DNA from: Effrenium voratum
Taxonomy: Eukaryota; Sar; Dinophyceae; Suessiales; Symbiodiniaceae
Direction: 5' to 3'
Assembly: GCA_963377175.1 (NCBI GenBank)
Contig: CAUJNA010000522.1
Coordinates: 15,001 to 79,000 of the forward strand
DNA length: 64,000 nt
The translations under genes and the position numbers were made by a program. How positions within the stretch are numbered: position 1 is the first letter of the stretch; every line of letters starts with the position of its first letter. The notes beneath the pieces were generated by a model. That model was not told the DNA's origin and searched no databases. It saw only the letters and a list, made by a program, of their open reading frames with translations. Shown here piece after piece: positions 10,997 through 23,160 of this stretch.

Positions 10997-12979
10997 CCTG
11001 CTTGTCTGCCTCTGTCGGTCCGTCTGTTGCCATCGATACTTTTGGGAAGGGCACGAATTGGTACTTCAAGACTTTGAGGATGTCTAAGAATGGATCGTAG
11101 CGTTTAAACAGTTGAAAACCTTGTCTTCTGGTCCTTCGCAAGCTGCAGCTCTCGCAGCAGTCATGTCTGCGGATTCTGCCCGACCGGGACGCACCCGAAT
11201 CACTGAGTACTTGAAGCATTGGTGTGCTCCTGCCTGCGATTCGTTGGACTCGCCTCTCAGGTTTCAGGCTGAGGTCGTGGCATGGGAATCCAATCACATG
11301 GAACGCATCAATCAAAACAGGTAATGCGGAAAGTCTCCACTTGCAAGACCGCAAGACTCAGCGCTTTTGTTCCCAAGCGACATGAAACTCAGAGGCCTTG
11401 CCGACTGGGAGCTCCAAGCCAAACGCACCAAACTGTGCTGAGCCGCCGCTCGGGCGACTGGCGCGTCGGAAATTCCGCACACCCCGTCTCCATCCGTCCA
11501 GCCAATGCACAAGCGAACTGCCTCATTGGAGACATCGGTCTTTGCTGAGGTGATCCCCGGGTAGGAGTTGCTACCTCGTCCATGAAAATGTCTTTGAACA
11601 CAAGCAACCCGCATAGCTTGTGCTTGCAAGTGAAGGCCTCCTGCACCTGTCCTGCACCTTATTATGCTCAGCTGCCCAACAGCTCTCTCGGTCACTCTGC
11701 GCAATCACAGGACTCTGCATCTGCATGCCTCCAAACTGTTGATTGCAGCTGAATTTGACGAAGGCAACAAATGAGGATTCCTGGGGTCCTTAGCTTGAAG
11801 CCAAGGCTACCGATTCTGAGCAATGCACCACATTTCGAAGCAGATTTTGCAGCTGCCTGTGCATTGCTGCAACGCCAAAATGGCATGCTTGCGATGGGTG
11901 CCTGAGCAAGGACATGACGTTGCAGGAGAATCTTCTCCTTTGCAACCCCAGCCATGGTGGGAAAAGCAATGTCGTGCATAAGCACCCGATCGAGCCTCTC
12001 AGACAAATAAGTGGCAGGGCGTGAGTTTCATTTAGAAACTCTTCCTTCAACCATTCAAACCGTGCAGTGTCCATCGCTGATTTACAGACAAAGCTTTGGT
12101 TGTCCCAATAGCCAAGACATGATGCCCCGTCCTGAAGTGAAAGGCTCGCGGTCGGGCGCCGGAAAGGATCACCTGACTGGGCATGTGGCACGCGATGGTG
12201 GCACGCTGCCTTCCTGGACCATACCCGCTCCAGCCTTGAGGCAAAACCTGGCAGGTGTGGCAGTGCTTGCTGCAAGCCACACGCAGGAAGCCTTGGTGGA
12301 TCGAAGTTGCTGAAGCATGGCTCTGCCTGCACGACTTGTCATCTTGCAGATTCTTGCAGCAAACACGTGACAAAAATGCAGCTCTGCTCTCCGACCCAGC
12401 CTTTTGGCGAATCCTGCAGCATGCCAGGATTTGCAGCCATACTTCCAAAGGCAGGTGCTAGCAATCACACAGTGCATAGCTACTGACATTTGCCCGTTGC
12501 CTGTGCCACTGGCTTGGCCTGAGGAGTGCCTGGGGCAGAACCTGTCAGTGCATGGTTGCCAATGTTCTTTTTGTCCGCGAGGCTCGTGAGCTTCGCATGT
12601 CCACACGCCTTGGCTTGGCTTCTTCACATTGCTGTGATCCGGCGACACTTTTGCCTCCTGGCTCGATCTGTGACTGTGGTCGCAGATGCATAGAACTCAA
12701 TTTCACGCGTGGCACTGCACTTTGTATTGCCGCTATGACAATGGGGAATAGGCAACCGGCTAGGTCATGCCTAAGTCATACCTTTCGCGCTCCCAGGGAC
12801 TTCCCTCAGACCTTAAACGACGACCTCAAACATCTTTCAATCGATGGTTCGTTTTGAACTTGAAGGCGACTCGCAGCTGACCTCTCTGGGCAGCAAAGGA
12901 GATGGTGATGTGCCTAGTGAATGAGCACTCTCACATCACTGTGCCGGCTTGCCAGTGAAGGCAATCTGACAACCTTGAC
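10997..12979. other. No gene assigned
   Basis: About 2 kb of non-repetitive sequence. Given the exon-intron style of the window it may hide short exons, but none has both a convincing protein pattern and matched splice phases. Confidence 0.35.
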
Positions 12980-13054
12980 CTCCCCACACTGTGCAGCAAT
13001 CCACACTCTTTGCGCTGGCCTGAAATGAGTCGACTGACACGCGATGGCGATGAC
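12980..13054 (-). CDS. Candidate internal exon, unknown protein
   Basis: A 25-codon open segment in phase 0 lies between an acceptor CTTCCAG|GTCATC and a donor GGGGAG|gtcaag. It encodes VIAIACQSTHFRPAQ followed by RVWIAAQCGE. Upstream minus-strand sequence to about 13150 is also protein-like (LACLAGIEALKRVTCRSF). No family is recognised. Confidence 0.4.
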
Positions 13055-14591
13055 CTGGAAGCTTGAATGGCAAAAGCTTCGACAGGTGACTCGCTTCAGC
13101 GCTTCGATTCCAGCTAGGCAAGCCAAGCGGTTCTCTCTCTGCCAGAGGTATGCGAGTTCTGCTCCGATTTGCTGGGCTTGGGCTCGGGCTCAAAAACTTC
13201 TCCCATGTTAGTGCCCTGGCCAACGAAGCCAATGCACCGCTGCGCATCGTAGCATGCGTGCACAGCCATACCCAGCCATCCCAGCAGACCCAGGGTTCGG
13301 TGGGTTGTGAAACGCGAGGATTTTTCACACGAGAGCCAATCGCAGCAACAACCGGCTCGTATCAGGTTGAAGTGGATGTGTAAATAATATCAACAAAAGA
13401 AGCAGCATCATGAGGATCCTGAGCATGTTGCGACATGAGTGACTTTATCAGTGGCAGCGCGCAACCTTTGCTACGACTCACGTGCCAGGAGATGATGAGA
13501 CTGCCAACGCTGTGGCCAATCTCGGCATGTACTAGCTGTTGCAATCCTTGTCTGCGGTTGCTGCGTCTGCACCTGCCATGGTTGTTGATGTTGTTGGTAG
13601 TACTGCTTGCTGCTTGTGTGATGTTTTGCAAAGCTTGACACATCATTTGTGCAAACTCTGAAGAGGACACACATATAGATATGGGAGAGCACTCTTAGAG
13701 CTCTCTTGCCAAAAGCCATCCAGCATCACCTACTGTAGTGTGTTAAAACTCTGCCAACTACTAGCTTTGGCAGATGACCTGTTGTGTGCCACTTGCACAA
13801 CGCTGACTGGCCAGTAAAACAGTTAAAGTAACACACATCTAACACGAATTTCATTCTGGGCAGGGCTTGACAAGGAGCGTTGCGGCAGCACGTGCACCTG
13901 AACCGGGCAAAACCTTCCGCTCAAGGCCTCTTTGAAATTGTCCGGCATTTCAACATGCTCAAATGCTGCCATTCAAAGCTCGCTGGAATTACTCTCGATC
14001 GTTCGGCTTGCTGTGTGCATCACACGCAGATGAGTTGCCGCTCGCAGCAATACTCAAGAGCTAAGACCTTACCCTTCCTCAGCTCCTCTGTTAGAGACTT
14101 GAATCTACCGGTCACTCCTTTCATTACGAGATCCAGAGAACAAGGGACAAGCATAATTTCTCATAAACCAGCTCCAACATCGGCAGTTGATAAACATAGA
14201 AGTTGCACATGCTGAACTCAAAGCGATAGTTTGCAGTATTGTTTCAGCAGTTCAAATATTCCTTATGCGTCAGCTGGCTGTCGCCAAATATGTTGCGCAC
14301 TTTCGCTGCCAAGAGATGTCATCCCCACAGCGCCACTCTGAAAATCGGTTTATTTTTTTACTTGATCGCGTGGCAAAATAAACAAGCAAGAAGGCAGCAA
14401 CAACACTTATTCAAACATACTGCTTTTACCAATGAGATGGACAAACTGAAATCCTGCTAGTAGAAGCTCTGAGAACTTTGACTGAACAAAAACACATGGA
14501 ATTGGTAAGCTCTGCCAGGAAATCGCATCTCCAACGATAGGAAGCGCCAAAACCAACAAAGCCACCAAGAATGTAATTTACCACCCATGCT
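13055..14591. other. No further gene assigned
   Basis: Apart from possible upstream exon sequence to about 13150, I see no supported gene. Around 13550-13640 the plus strand gives a Leu-rich frame, which is the shadow of CAA/CAG-type sequence on the other strand. Confidence 0.35.
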
Positions 14592-15246
14592 CCGGGTTGG
14601 CACTTTGCTGCAAAACGCAGCCTGTCATCAACAAATCAAAGCCCACTTGCTGAGTGCGTTCGTTGCTAGAAACAACTTCAGTATGCCATACCCCTCTTTG
14701 TCTATGATAAGGAATTCAGACCAGTCAAAAAGGGAGATTGGGATGGAGCAAACGTTTGCTTTGATGAAGTGGAAAGCAGCCTGTCGGGAACGCTTCGCAG
14801 GCTCTGAAGTCTTTGAGGGCGACATGTCTGTGTGCGGCCGGAATTTGTTCAGGACGCCAAGTCCATGTTCCATAGCAGCCAGCTGGTTTTGTTCCAAAGT
14901 TGGTGCTTCCTGTTCGTCATGTTTGCCAGCAGGCTCCGCGTGTTTCGCCCACAAACTGCAGCCTTGCTGTTGGCTGGTGTTTGCAGAAGGAGAAAAAAAC
15001 AACTCTTTTTTGAGGGTCTCTGCGTTTAGAAAGCCATTTTTGGTTTACAACTTAGCCAGCAGCGCAGCAATGCTTGCGCGGCTGCCGCTACGGCTTCGGT
15101 CTCAAGGCGAGACGGCAAGTGGAATTCCTTGCCATAAACAAAGAGGGGTATGGCATACTGAAGTTGTTTCCAGCAACGAACGTACTCAGCAAGTGGGCTT
15201 GATTAGCTGGTGACAGGCTGCGTTTTGCTGCAAAGCGCCAACCCGC
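14592..15246. mobile_element. Inverted-repeat (fold-back) element, 655 bp
   Basis: The left arm at 14592-14717 and the right arm at 15122-15246 are reverse complements of about 125 bp with roughly 90% identity by eye. The shared core includes GCAAAACGCAGCCTGTCA, GCCCACTTGCTGAGT and CTTCAGTATGCCATACCCCT. Between the arms are about 400 bp of unique sequence. These have a coding-like minus-strand frame (part of a 124-residue open frame) but no transposase motif. The structure fits a non-autonomous DNA element or an inverted duplication. Target-site duplications were not obvious. The right arm abuts a CA-rich array. Confidence 0.75.
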
Positions 15247-15299
15247 CATGCTCGCGTGCAAATACATGAGCATATGCCCTTCTGCACACATATCAAAGA

Positions 15300-15866
15300 C
15301 CAACACACAAAAAAACAAAACAAAACAAAACAAAACAAACAAACAAACAATTAAACAAAGGCAGGCGGGCGGGCGAGCAGGCAGGCAGGCACGCAGAAAC
15401 ACACCCACCCACAACACGCCTACACACGCAAGCGCGCGCACGCAAACACGCGCACGCGCACACACACAAACATTCACACACTCAAACCAACGCACGCACA
15501 AACACACCACGCGCATACTGACACACGCACAGACACGCAACCACAGACACACACACACAGACACACACGCACATGCACACACGCACACACAGATACAAAC
15601 GCGCGCACGCGCGCACACGCGCGCGCGCGCGAGCACGCGCAAGCACGGACACGCACGGGCGCGCGCGCACACACACACACGCGCACGCACACGCGTACGC
15701 ACACACACACACACACGCACCCACACCCAAACCCACACCCACACACGCAGGCGCAGGCGCACGCGCACGCGCGCGAACACGCACACGCGTACGCACACGC
15801 ACACCCACACGCACACCCACGCACACCCACACACACACACACACACACCCACACACACACACACAT
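15300..15866. repeat. CA/CG-rich array
   Basis: Starts with (AAAAC)n at 15309-15350 and (GGCG/GGCA)n at 15360-15390. It continues as a long degenerate (CACACG)n/(CG)n array to 15866 with alternating purine-pyrimidine sequence, which is prone to Z-DNA. All the long Thr/His/Arg and Cys/Val open frames here are repeat artefacts. Confidence 0.95.
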
Positions 15867-16886
15867 GGGAGACAGTACACCCGCGAGGCGCATCCCGAAA
15901 AGTAAGAAATCACAGGCACGGAATCAGGTTGGAGTTTCGGCATGGCTCACTCGGGTCGTCTTTCCCGACAGTGGGCATCCTCCTCAACGGAGTGCCATCA
16001 CCCAGCTGTCAGTGCTTCACGCCGTTGTTCACCATGGTGGCACCCGTCTCCGAAAAACTGGAAGAAAGGGACACCGAAAAGCCCCTTAGGAACACTGGGT
16101 ACACGCGCACGCGGGCGCACACGCGCGCACCCCCACACACACACACACAAGAATCACAAGAAAGCCATTGTGGCAGAGGGTTCCGTTGACATGCTTTTGA
16201 TCTTTACCCGCGCAAGTGCAGAGCCCACCATGAAAGCTGGTGAGATGCTCCTGGGCGACGCGCTGGCCGGCAGCCAGCTTGACGACCCGAGTTAGGAAAA
16301 GCCCAAGTTCCCTTGTAAGCGAAGTCGCAACGGTGGAACCTTGATTCAGGTGGTTCACAAACACATCGTGTGTGGCGTGCCTTCCCAGCCACCCTGTAAG
16401 CACACATCACTAAACGCTTTGTTATCGTTGCACTTCGGCAAATTTGATCTTCGGCTCAAGCTAAAAGTCGGGCCCCAGCCTGGCTCAATATATTCCATGG
16501 ACTCCCGCATGCAACACTTGGGTAAAACCCTCTGACTTGTCAAGCCTTGTGCTGTGAAACCCACTCAAAAAACCCTTGCAGCTGGTATGTATGGACAATG
16601 ACAGCACCGACGCTTGTCGTTGGTCGAGACACGTCTGAAGCCGAAAAGGTAACGGTTGTGATGGGGCGCTTGCTGTGGATCCTGCACAATCCAGCTAGGA
16701 TTTTGATTTCGTGGCACGGCTCCAACGCAGCATTCCCGAGATTCGTGTGTGACACGCGTGGGAAAAAAAGATGGCTCACTACCGTGCACCCTTCGGGCCC
16801 ACGTAATCGGCAACTGTTGCTGCTTGCCTTTGGCAAGCCAGTTTGCAAGCCTTGCAGACGCAGATGCGGCATTAACTTCAGTACAC
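15867..16886. other. No gene assigned; short CA run at 16105-16150
   Basis: Contains a small CA/CG run at about 16101-16150. The minus strand at 16600-16886 has coding-like pieces (for example RLANWLAKGKQQQLPITWAR) that probably continue the 16.9-17.4 kb gene. A one-base frame conflict stopped me from joining them. Confidence 0.4.
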
Positions 16887-17425
16887 CAAAACATCGGCTT
16901 CTCGTTGGAGGCGTTCGCCCAGAATATTCAATCTGCCCGATCCTGGAGGTCACAGTGAAACATAGTGTCGCGATCTACGCAGCTCGCTTGACTTGGCATT
17001 GCGCCTCTGCGAGGCTGCCCGGCAAGCGCTTCGAAGCGTCTACCTTGATGTCCTTGCCAAAAGGATTTTGGCAAGCCGAGAAAAATAACAACGCATTGCA
17101 CCTGGACAGGCTTGCAAGAGAGCACCTTTTCCAAAGCTTCCAGCTCCTGCCAACACAAGCCAAGATGTTGAGGCTCGTTTTTTCTCCCCCCCCTGTACCT
17201 CTACCAAGCCGCCGGAAAAAAATGAGACTCAAGCAAGCAAAGGCAACACGCAACATCTCACAGCGCTACGCAAGCACACAACGACTTGCTCGCGCATTGA
17301 TCAATGGCCGTAGGCTGCACATTGGTTGCCAAGGCGTCCTCCATTCCCGGCAAATCTCCAGATGCAGAGGTAAGGTCTGCAAGGTCTTCGTGACCGCGTT
17401 CGGAAAGGCGTGATGATGATATCTC
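16887..17425 (-). CDS. Multi-exon gene, helical/coiled-coil-like protein of unknown function
   Basis: Exons with protein-like sequence: 17321-17425 (35 codons, RLSERGHEDLADLTSASGD, then a gtgcag donor), 17102-17146 (ELEALEKVLSCKPVQ, donor gtgcaa), 16988-17052 (DIKVDASKRLPGSLAEAQCQ, GC donor) and 16887-16932 (LNILGERLQREADVL, donor gtgtac). The last three join in phase. The join from the first to the second is phase-compatible but unproven. The protein is rich in Leu, Glu and Lys and is probably helical. An 867-bp plus-strand open frame (16547-17413) covers the same region and is best read as its antisense shadow. No family is recognised. Confidence 0.5.
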
Positions 17426-19279
17426 CTGCCCACACCAGAAAACAAAGATGCTCAGCCATGAAAGCACGAGCTGCTCTGAACGAGAGTGTCGAAGCTTTGT
17501 CCAGGTCCTTGCTGAGCACCGGAGTCACCTGAGTGACCTGTCAAGCTGCATGAAAGCAGCACTCACTTCGACCAAACCAATTAAAACACGAGCATGCCTG
17601 AACCTGAGCTTCCGAGTGTTCACCGATGCCAGCAGACCGAAGAACCTTGTGCTCTGGGCATTCCTTGGATGACTCCGATTGACGAGCCTGCCCATTCTTT
17701 GAAGGATTCATGGGACTAGGACTATGGCCAACTGCCCAGATGGAGATGGCTTGTCCTGCCTGACAGAACGTCGCGCTGAAAGAAGCGCTTACCAGGCTTA
17801 CCAAGGACTGGTCCTGGGCAACAGTGTGTCCAGCAGATCACGCCTGAGAAGCAAAAGCTATCAGTGAACTGACATGATGTCGCCATGAACACACATGTGG
17901 CACGTGGTCTGTCTGCACAACTATTCCCACCCTGATGACCCCTCGTGATCGTTTTGTGAGTTGCCCGACTCTGCTCCCAGCTCTTCTCGGAAGTGAACGG
18001 AAGTAAACTGGGCTGGGTGCCTCTTGCGCCCTTTGATCTGTCTGCAATCACGCAGCGCAACTCCTCCCTATGACTGTCAGGAGTACAAATGTGCAAAGAT
18101 AGCTCAAACAAAAGTCACACGTTCAAAATACACAATGCTTTTCACAGCGTGCATTGCTCTTTCGGATGCACCTCATTTCACGATAGCACGTGGCCAAACT
18201 GCTAGGAAAACATTGGCATAGAAACAAATCGCCAGTGAAAGTCCGCTAGGCAACTCTGTCTGTTTTGACTAGGGGTTGCCATGAGCAACTAAGTACAATC
18301 AGGGCAAAACATTCTACAAAAAACAGCAGAATCCATTAAGTCTGCCGCGTATGCTAAATCATCTACTAGAAAAGCCTGTCCCAGCCAGCAAAGCTCAATC
18401 CTGGGCCCAAAGCAGTTCCTGCATTTTCTGCCTCAGTCACGTTCACCAGGTCTAATTGCTGCACAAGCATTGGCACAAGCTTCACGAGAGCAATTTGCCT
18501 GAAATCCTATTGCAGCCAAGTGGCGAGAGGTCATCCTCTAAGGACTTTCCGACGTCTGTCGCCGTAAACCTTGGCCTCGCAAATTGCTGCGCTCTTAAGC
18601 CCCTGCAAACAGTTAGTTGTCAGTGGGACATGCAATCAAAAACGTGACTTCCGCGTCACCTGACACGTCACTTGGGCAGCTGCATGCTAGGCCTGATGGG
18701 CGCCGTTCGCTCATCCGGCCTGCTGTGCCGAGTCTGAGAAGCTCGCAAGCAGTCGCAGTCAAGCCCGATGGTCTGTAAAATATAAGTTCTGTTTTGCCTT
18801 TCCACATTCAGAGTCTGCCAATCAGCCGTCCATGAGGCTGGTCCGTGACTGCTTTGTAAAATGCATTCGGCACTCGGCTCTACTGTAAATGCTTTTGAGA
18901 GCCCGGCAGCCAAGGTCCCAGAACTTCCTTGCCTTTGGAGAATCGTGGCAGTGCGGCCTCATGACGGCAGCATCAACGGCTCACTGCTGCCACTCGATCC
19001 CTACGTCAGCTCTCAGTTCCTCTTTCGGGCTGTGTCCTGGGCTTCTTTTGGCGGGTTGCTGCCAAGTGCCTGCAGCACCTGTCATGTGGCTGGAAAGTTG
19101 TGCACAGAGTCAACAAAGCCTTGCAGAAAGACATCAACGCATTGCCGAGGTACAGAAGATTCCAACCTCAAGCGGCAAAAGCAGAACACTTCAAACTCAG
19201 AGAACGAGACGCAGTGGCTATTTGTCCACCAAGCATGGCATGTTCTACCCTGGCCCGACCCTGGTCTCCCTTTCCGCAT
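17426..19279. other. No gene assigned
   Basis: Non-repetitive sequence upstream of the 16.9-17.4 kb exons and downstream of the 19.3-19.9 kb exons. It is likely to hold further short minus-strand exons and untranslated regions. None can be supported. Confidence 0.3.
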
Positions 19280-19900
19280 CTCGTGTCAAGCAGCTTGTGC
19301 ACAGCTTGCAGCATGTCCTCTTGCTGCGCCTTCAGGACTTTGCGCAGAGTGATCATATCTTTGACCTGAGAAATCGAATGTGGCTCTCTGCTGATGATAA
19401 CCCAAAGCAGAGCTGCTGTTGCAGTGTTCTGTCCACGCAGAAGAAGCCTTGCTTCTGGATGGGCGTGCAAGCACTGCGAGCTCTGTTGAAGCTAGGCATG
19501 ATGCATCTGACTTGGCAAACAAGCAGCAACTCACGCATGAACTGCGAGAATGACATTTCCTGTCTTTCCTCCTCGTGCTGACCTGGAGAGCTATCAATTA
19601 CCGGCATCACGCCTCTTTCCTCATTCAATCATCATTGGTTGCTGATTGTTGGCCGCCCTTCCTTCTCGCAGAGGAAACAACACGTCAGCCAGGTCGACCA
19701 GGCTCACTGGATCCACACCCACCTTGGCTGACGCTGATGGTCTGCCAAGCGAACAATGCAAAGACTCAACGCGGGGCCGCATTCAGCCGACTTGTCTGTA
19801 AAGTTGAAACTATTGTGCTTGATCATACAGCTTCTGAGCCTACGGCAGAGTGCAAGGCCCGAACACCTTCCTTGCTTTGCAGAATCATCTTCATCTCATG
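19280..19900 (-). CDS. Multi-exon gene, helical protein of unknown function
   Basis: Exons in transcription order: 19844-19900 (HEMKMILQSKEGVRALHSA, donor gtaggc), about 19662-19741 (KVGVDPVSLVDLADVLFPLR), 19512-19582 (QHEEERQEMSFSQFMRELLL, donor gtcaga) and about 19280-19365 (VKDMITLRKVLKAQQEDMLQ and on). The last two join cleanly in phase 0. The second-to-third join needs a GA donor. The mix of a hydrophobic Leu-rich helix, an acidic EMSFSQF segment and a basic helix resembles the cytosolic tails of dinoflagellate ion channels, but that is only an impression. An overlapping 230-residue plus-strand frame is the antisense shadow. Confidence 0.5.
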
Positions 19901-22177
19901 CTGGGAGATCATTCCTTAACGATGGCCGTAGTTTTGACGGTAGTTTATTTGTTTGAGAAGGCACACAACTGACTGTCCAAGTCTCCATTTCCATCCAAAT
20001 CCACCGCTGCAACCATCTTTTCGAGTTGGGCCTGTCCAGGCAAAGGATGGCAAAGGCCACTCGAAGGGACATTTGTGCCATTGACTGAACCTGGCTCTGA
20101 GGTCCTTCATCGTGCTTTCGCGCGCACACACACACACCGCCTGCACAAAGCTGATCTGAAGCTCTTCGCGTTCCACGGTTGCCACGAGACCTACCACCTC
20201 AAGGTGTTGCATGCCAAACACAAAGCTGGGTGGAGCCAAGGAACAACTTGTCGACCAAAGAAACGCAACACACACACACACATCGCACCTAAGAAGCAAA
20301 TCGTGCCAGCGCTTAATCCGTGTTCAAGTCTAAGTGCATCAATCCCCCAGTTCGGCCGGATCAGCAAATTTGAATGAACATGCTGGCGACCAAACAACTT
20401 ACCAGGAGAGAGTACCAGCACTGAGGCTCGGCTCCACCGTCCCAGGATGCACCCCTTTCAGAAGCAATAAACACAAGCATGAGCGACAACCGATGGAGCC
20501 AGAGCAGGCGCCTAGCCAGATAGGCTTGGGCTTAAAAAAATAGATTCTCTGGTTGGCTTGCGGTTTTGACAACAGCAAGCCATGTTATTTTAAATACAAG
20601 CAACATGCCGAGATAACCTGAAACGAATGGTAGGCGCAGGAAGATGTATACATACGTATTTGTAAATCTCATAAACAAAAAACACAATATATATATATAT
20701 ATATATCTACATACACTCTACCTCCCCCCTTGAAGTACTCAGGTTTCTGGCCAAACTGGGGATGACAAATGCCTTGGTGCTCTGAGATGAAGTGACATGA
20801 TGCAAAAGATGTGCCTCAGAAGCATATCTTAGGTGCGCTTTGGCAGCTCCAGCTCGGGAGCATAACTTTTCAGCCCAAGAGTAGTACGCGAAGTACACTT
20901 TGGCAACGTGCCACAGCAAACAGAAGCCATAGTTTTATTTGGCAGGAACATCATCAGATCATCAAATTGGGCGGGGGGGGGGGGGGGAGGAACTGATTCC
21001 ACTTGGAACTGAATTCCAAACCAAGTACAAAAGTGCTTCATGTCCTTGCGCAGTTGCATTTACATTGTAGCTCAGTTCTCTTTACATAAACCCATTTACA
21101 TTCTAATCAAGTTTCATGTGAATCAAATTTGCAAAGCAGCTATCTCAGTTATGAGTTGCTTATCTAATTCGATTCAGTCATCATTGTGGGTAACATCTAT
21201 TGAAATTCAAATATAGGCTGTATTTTCTTGTGCCTTTAGAAAAAGCAAGTATTAAGGTTGAAAGTTGAAACTGGGATCAAATTCAATTTCAAATGGGCAA
21301 CTTCCTGATCTACGGTTTAAGGGCGTCCAGAACTGTCACTTTCATGCCGTTTCCCAACTCTTATACTCCATCTAGTGTATTACTAGTTTCTGGACATGAA
21401 CATCAACATGCACCATGTATGAACTTGAACAAACAGCCAGCAAACTCAGCAAAACTGACATGTTGAAACACCTACTATCATCCTCTCTCCTCAGTTCCAG
21501 CAAGATAGTTTCTGTAGTCATCCTGTGCTCAAAGTCATCTACACTCATATACCTCCCCCCCATATACTTCATACACATATTAGCACCCAACATACAAGCT
21601 CAACCAAGCACATTACGTTACCGGAAAAACAAAGTAAAACAGAGCTCAACACACGCCCTTCTGAATCCTGAAGCTTAAGATCGAGGCCTCACAAAGGACA
21701 CCGATCAGCAGATTCATCACTGTAACCTGTCAAACGCATTCAACCCGGTACTCCGCACAAATTAAAAGAAAGCGTGTCGGGGTGGCTGCTGCTATCAATA
21801 CCTTGGCAAGGCAAAACGGCAGAAGCAGTGTTGAAGCCCTGGCCCGGCGCGTGACTTGATAATCTTGATATCATGTTGATCGGTTCTGGACAAGGGGCAT
21901 AGGAGAGGAACAGTGCTACCACTGCCCCGCTTTCCCGGCCCACATCATCCAACAACGCCGAAACCTGCAAAGCCCCTCTTGGCTTGACATCTCGCATGGA
22001 TGCGTGCTTTCATTGCAACGCCTCATTTCAAGTTGGATTTGACAAAACACAAAGAGGACACCGTTTGCCAGATCAGCCAAACATGGATGACAACAACTCG
22101 AGGTTGAGAACAACCGGTGAGTCACACCTCGTCAAGGAGAGCACCTCTGACGATACAAGTAAACATTGATGCCTTAG
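19901..22177. other. No gene assigned; short simple repeats
   Basis: Holds an (AT)n run at 20688-20707, a G homopolymer at 20971-20988 and the second copy of a dispersed repeat (listed separately). From 21060 to 21660 the sequence is AT-richer and shows no coding pattern. Confidence 0.45.
20830..20935. repeat. Dispersed repeat, copy 2
   Basis: Shares with 3100-3275 and 25735-25860 the words GCTTTGGCAGCTCCAGCTC, GGAGCATAAC, AGTAGTACGCGAAGTACACT and TTTGGCAACG. The copies are decayed, and ends cannot be set from one window. Confidence 0.5.
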
Positions 22178-22582
22178 CTACTCTCTGTGGCTGAGATGCA
22201 CATTTTTGGTGTCGAATTCACACCACGGCACTGGTACATCACGGAAATATGTCTGAGCAAATTGGTACTCCTGCTCAATGGAATGCGGCACACAAAGTTC
22301 AGCGTGAAAGGTCTCCTTGGAAAGAGCCGTAAAGGCAATCGCGTAGACCTTGCACGGACTCACATTGAAAGCAGTCAATACAAGATGTTGTGCACAAGCA
22401 TCCGGGGCAGTCACACATGCTATACATACAGGTGTAGGTAAACGCATACGCACAAACACAATTTGCAAGCACATGTTCTCACGCATACAGCTCCCCACAA
22501 CTAAGGGCGAAGCGTAGGTCACTATCATCAGCAGTCCCAGCGTCACTAGGACTGATCTCATCGCCTTGGCTGGCAAGCACAT
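22178..22582 (-). CDS. Small open frame with N-terminal hydrophobic segment, hypothetical
   Basis: A 134-codon frame opening with two Met codons, the second followed by a hydrophobic run (SVLVTLGLLMIVTYASPLVV). That would suit a signal peptide or a membrane anchor. The C-terminal half (ELCVPHSIEQEYQFAQTYF) is polar and protein-like. It ends in a stop at 22178. It may instead be one or two exons of a longer gene. No family is recognised. Confidence 0.4.
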   Translation of the reverse strand: MCLPAKAMRSVLVTLGLLMIVTYASPLVVGSCMRENMCLQIVFVRMRLPTPVCIACVTAPDACAQHLVLTAFNVSPCKVYAIAFTALSKETFHAELCVPHSIEQEYQFAQTYFRDVPVPWCEFDTKNVHLSHRE

Positions 22583-22948
22583 GCAAGAAACAGAAGCTGC
22601 CTTCCAATGTCAAGCTCTGCGCTGGCTTCCGCAACTTACATACTTATGACTACGTAGCAATACCTGTCACAGTCATATGTGCAATATGCTGTAATATCGT
22701 AATACCTGGTCATGCTTATTGGTCGGCGTTGTGACCCTCGCTCAATCTTTCTGAACCCTTAGGCGCTAGGAGGTCGGCGGCCAGCATGCCTTTCAATAGA
22801 ATCATCAGCTCTGGAACAGCCTTCAAGACCCGCACCTGCACCGTGCAATTGCCAACAAGTCGAGGAGCTTTGTGATCCAAGCAAGACCCTCAATACTCAG
22901 CTAAGCCGAATAATCGAGCAAGCAAATCTGAGGAGCTTGCTACTCGCG
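22583..22948. other. No gene seen
   Basis: Intergenic or intronic sequence between two candidate minus-strand coding segments. A short palindromic stretch (taatatcgtaatac) occurs near 22690. Confidence 0.4.
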
Positions 22949-23160
22949 TCATGCGAAACAGCCGCAGCAGTCGAACAAGCCCCAGAATCGGAGAGTTCTG
23001 AAGCATGAATCCTCAAGCACACTGAAGTTGTGCATCTGTCTGCGCCTCCCAATCTCGCGTGCGAGAATTTCTTTAAACGTGCTGGAATAGTCATGGCAGC
23101 AGTCCTTCAAAGGCTGCAAGAAGAATTGTGATAATCCAAGTCCTGAAAGCAATGACTGCA
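22949..23160 (-). CDS. Candidate exon(s), unknown protein
   Basis: The minus strand is open and protein-like over about 70 codons: LLSGLGLSQFFLQPL, then KDCCHDYSSTFKEILAREIG and RRRQMHNFSVLEDS, ending at a stop at 22949. An acceptor (CCTTTGAAG|GACTGC) lies inside it, so part may be intron. The basic-amphipathic middle looks like real protein, but I do not recognise it. Confidence 0.45.

Noticed and set aside
15248..16189. A 313-codon Thr/His/Arg-rich frame and its minus-strand Cys/Val-rich partners
   Set aside because: They come entirely from the CA/CG array.
16547..17413. A 288-codon plus-strand open frame, the longest in a non-repeat region
   Set aside because: The minus strand of the same region carries several exons with matched phases and more protein-like sequence, so this is most likely their antisense shadow.
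18889..19581. A 230-codon plus-strand open frame
   Set aside because: It overlaps minus-strand exons at 19280-19582 that have good splice sites. The plus translation is low in typical protein patterns.
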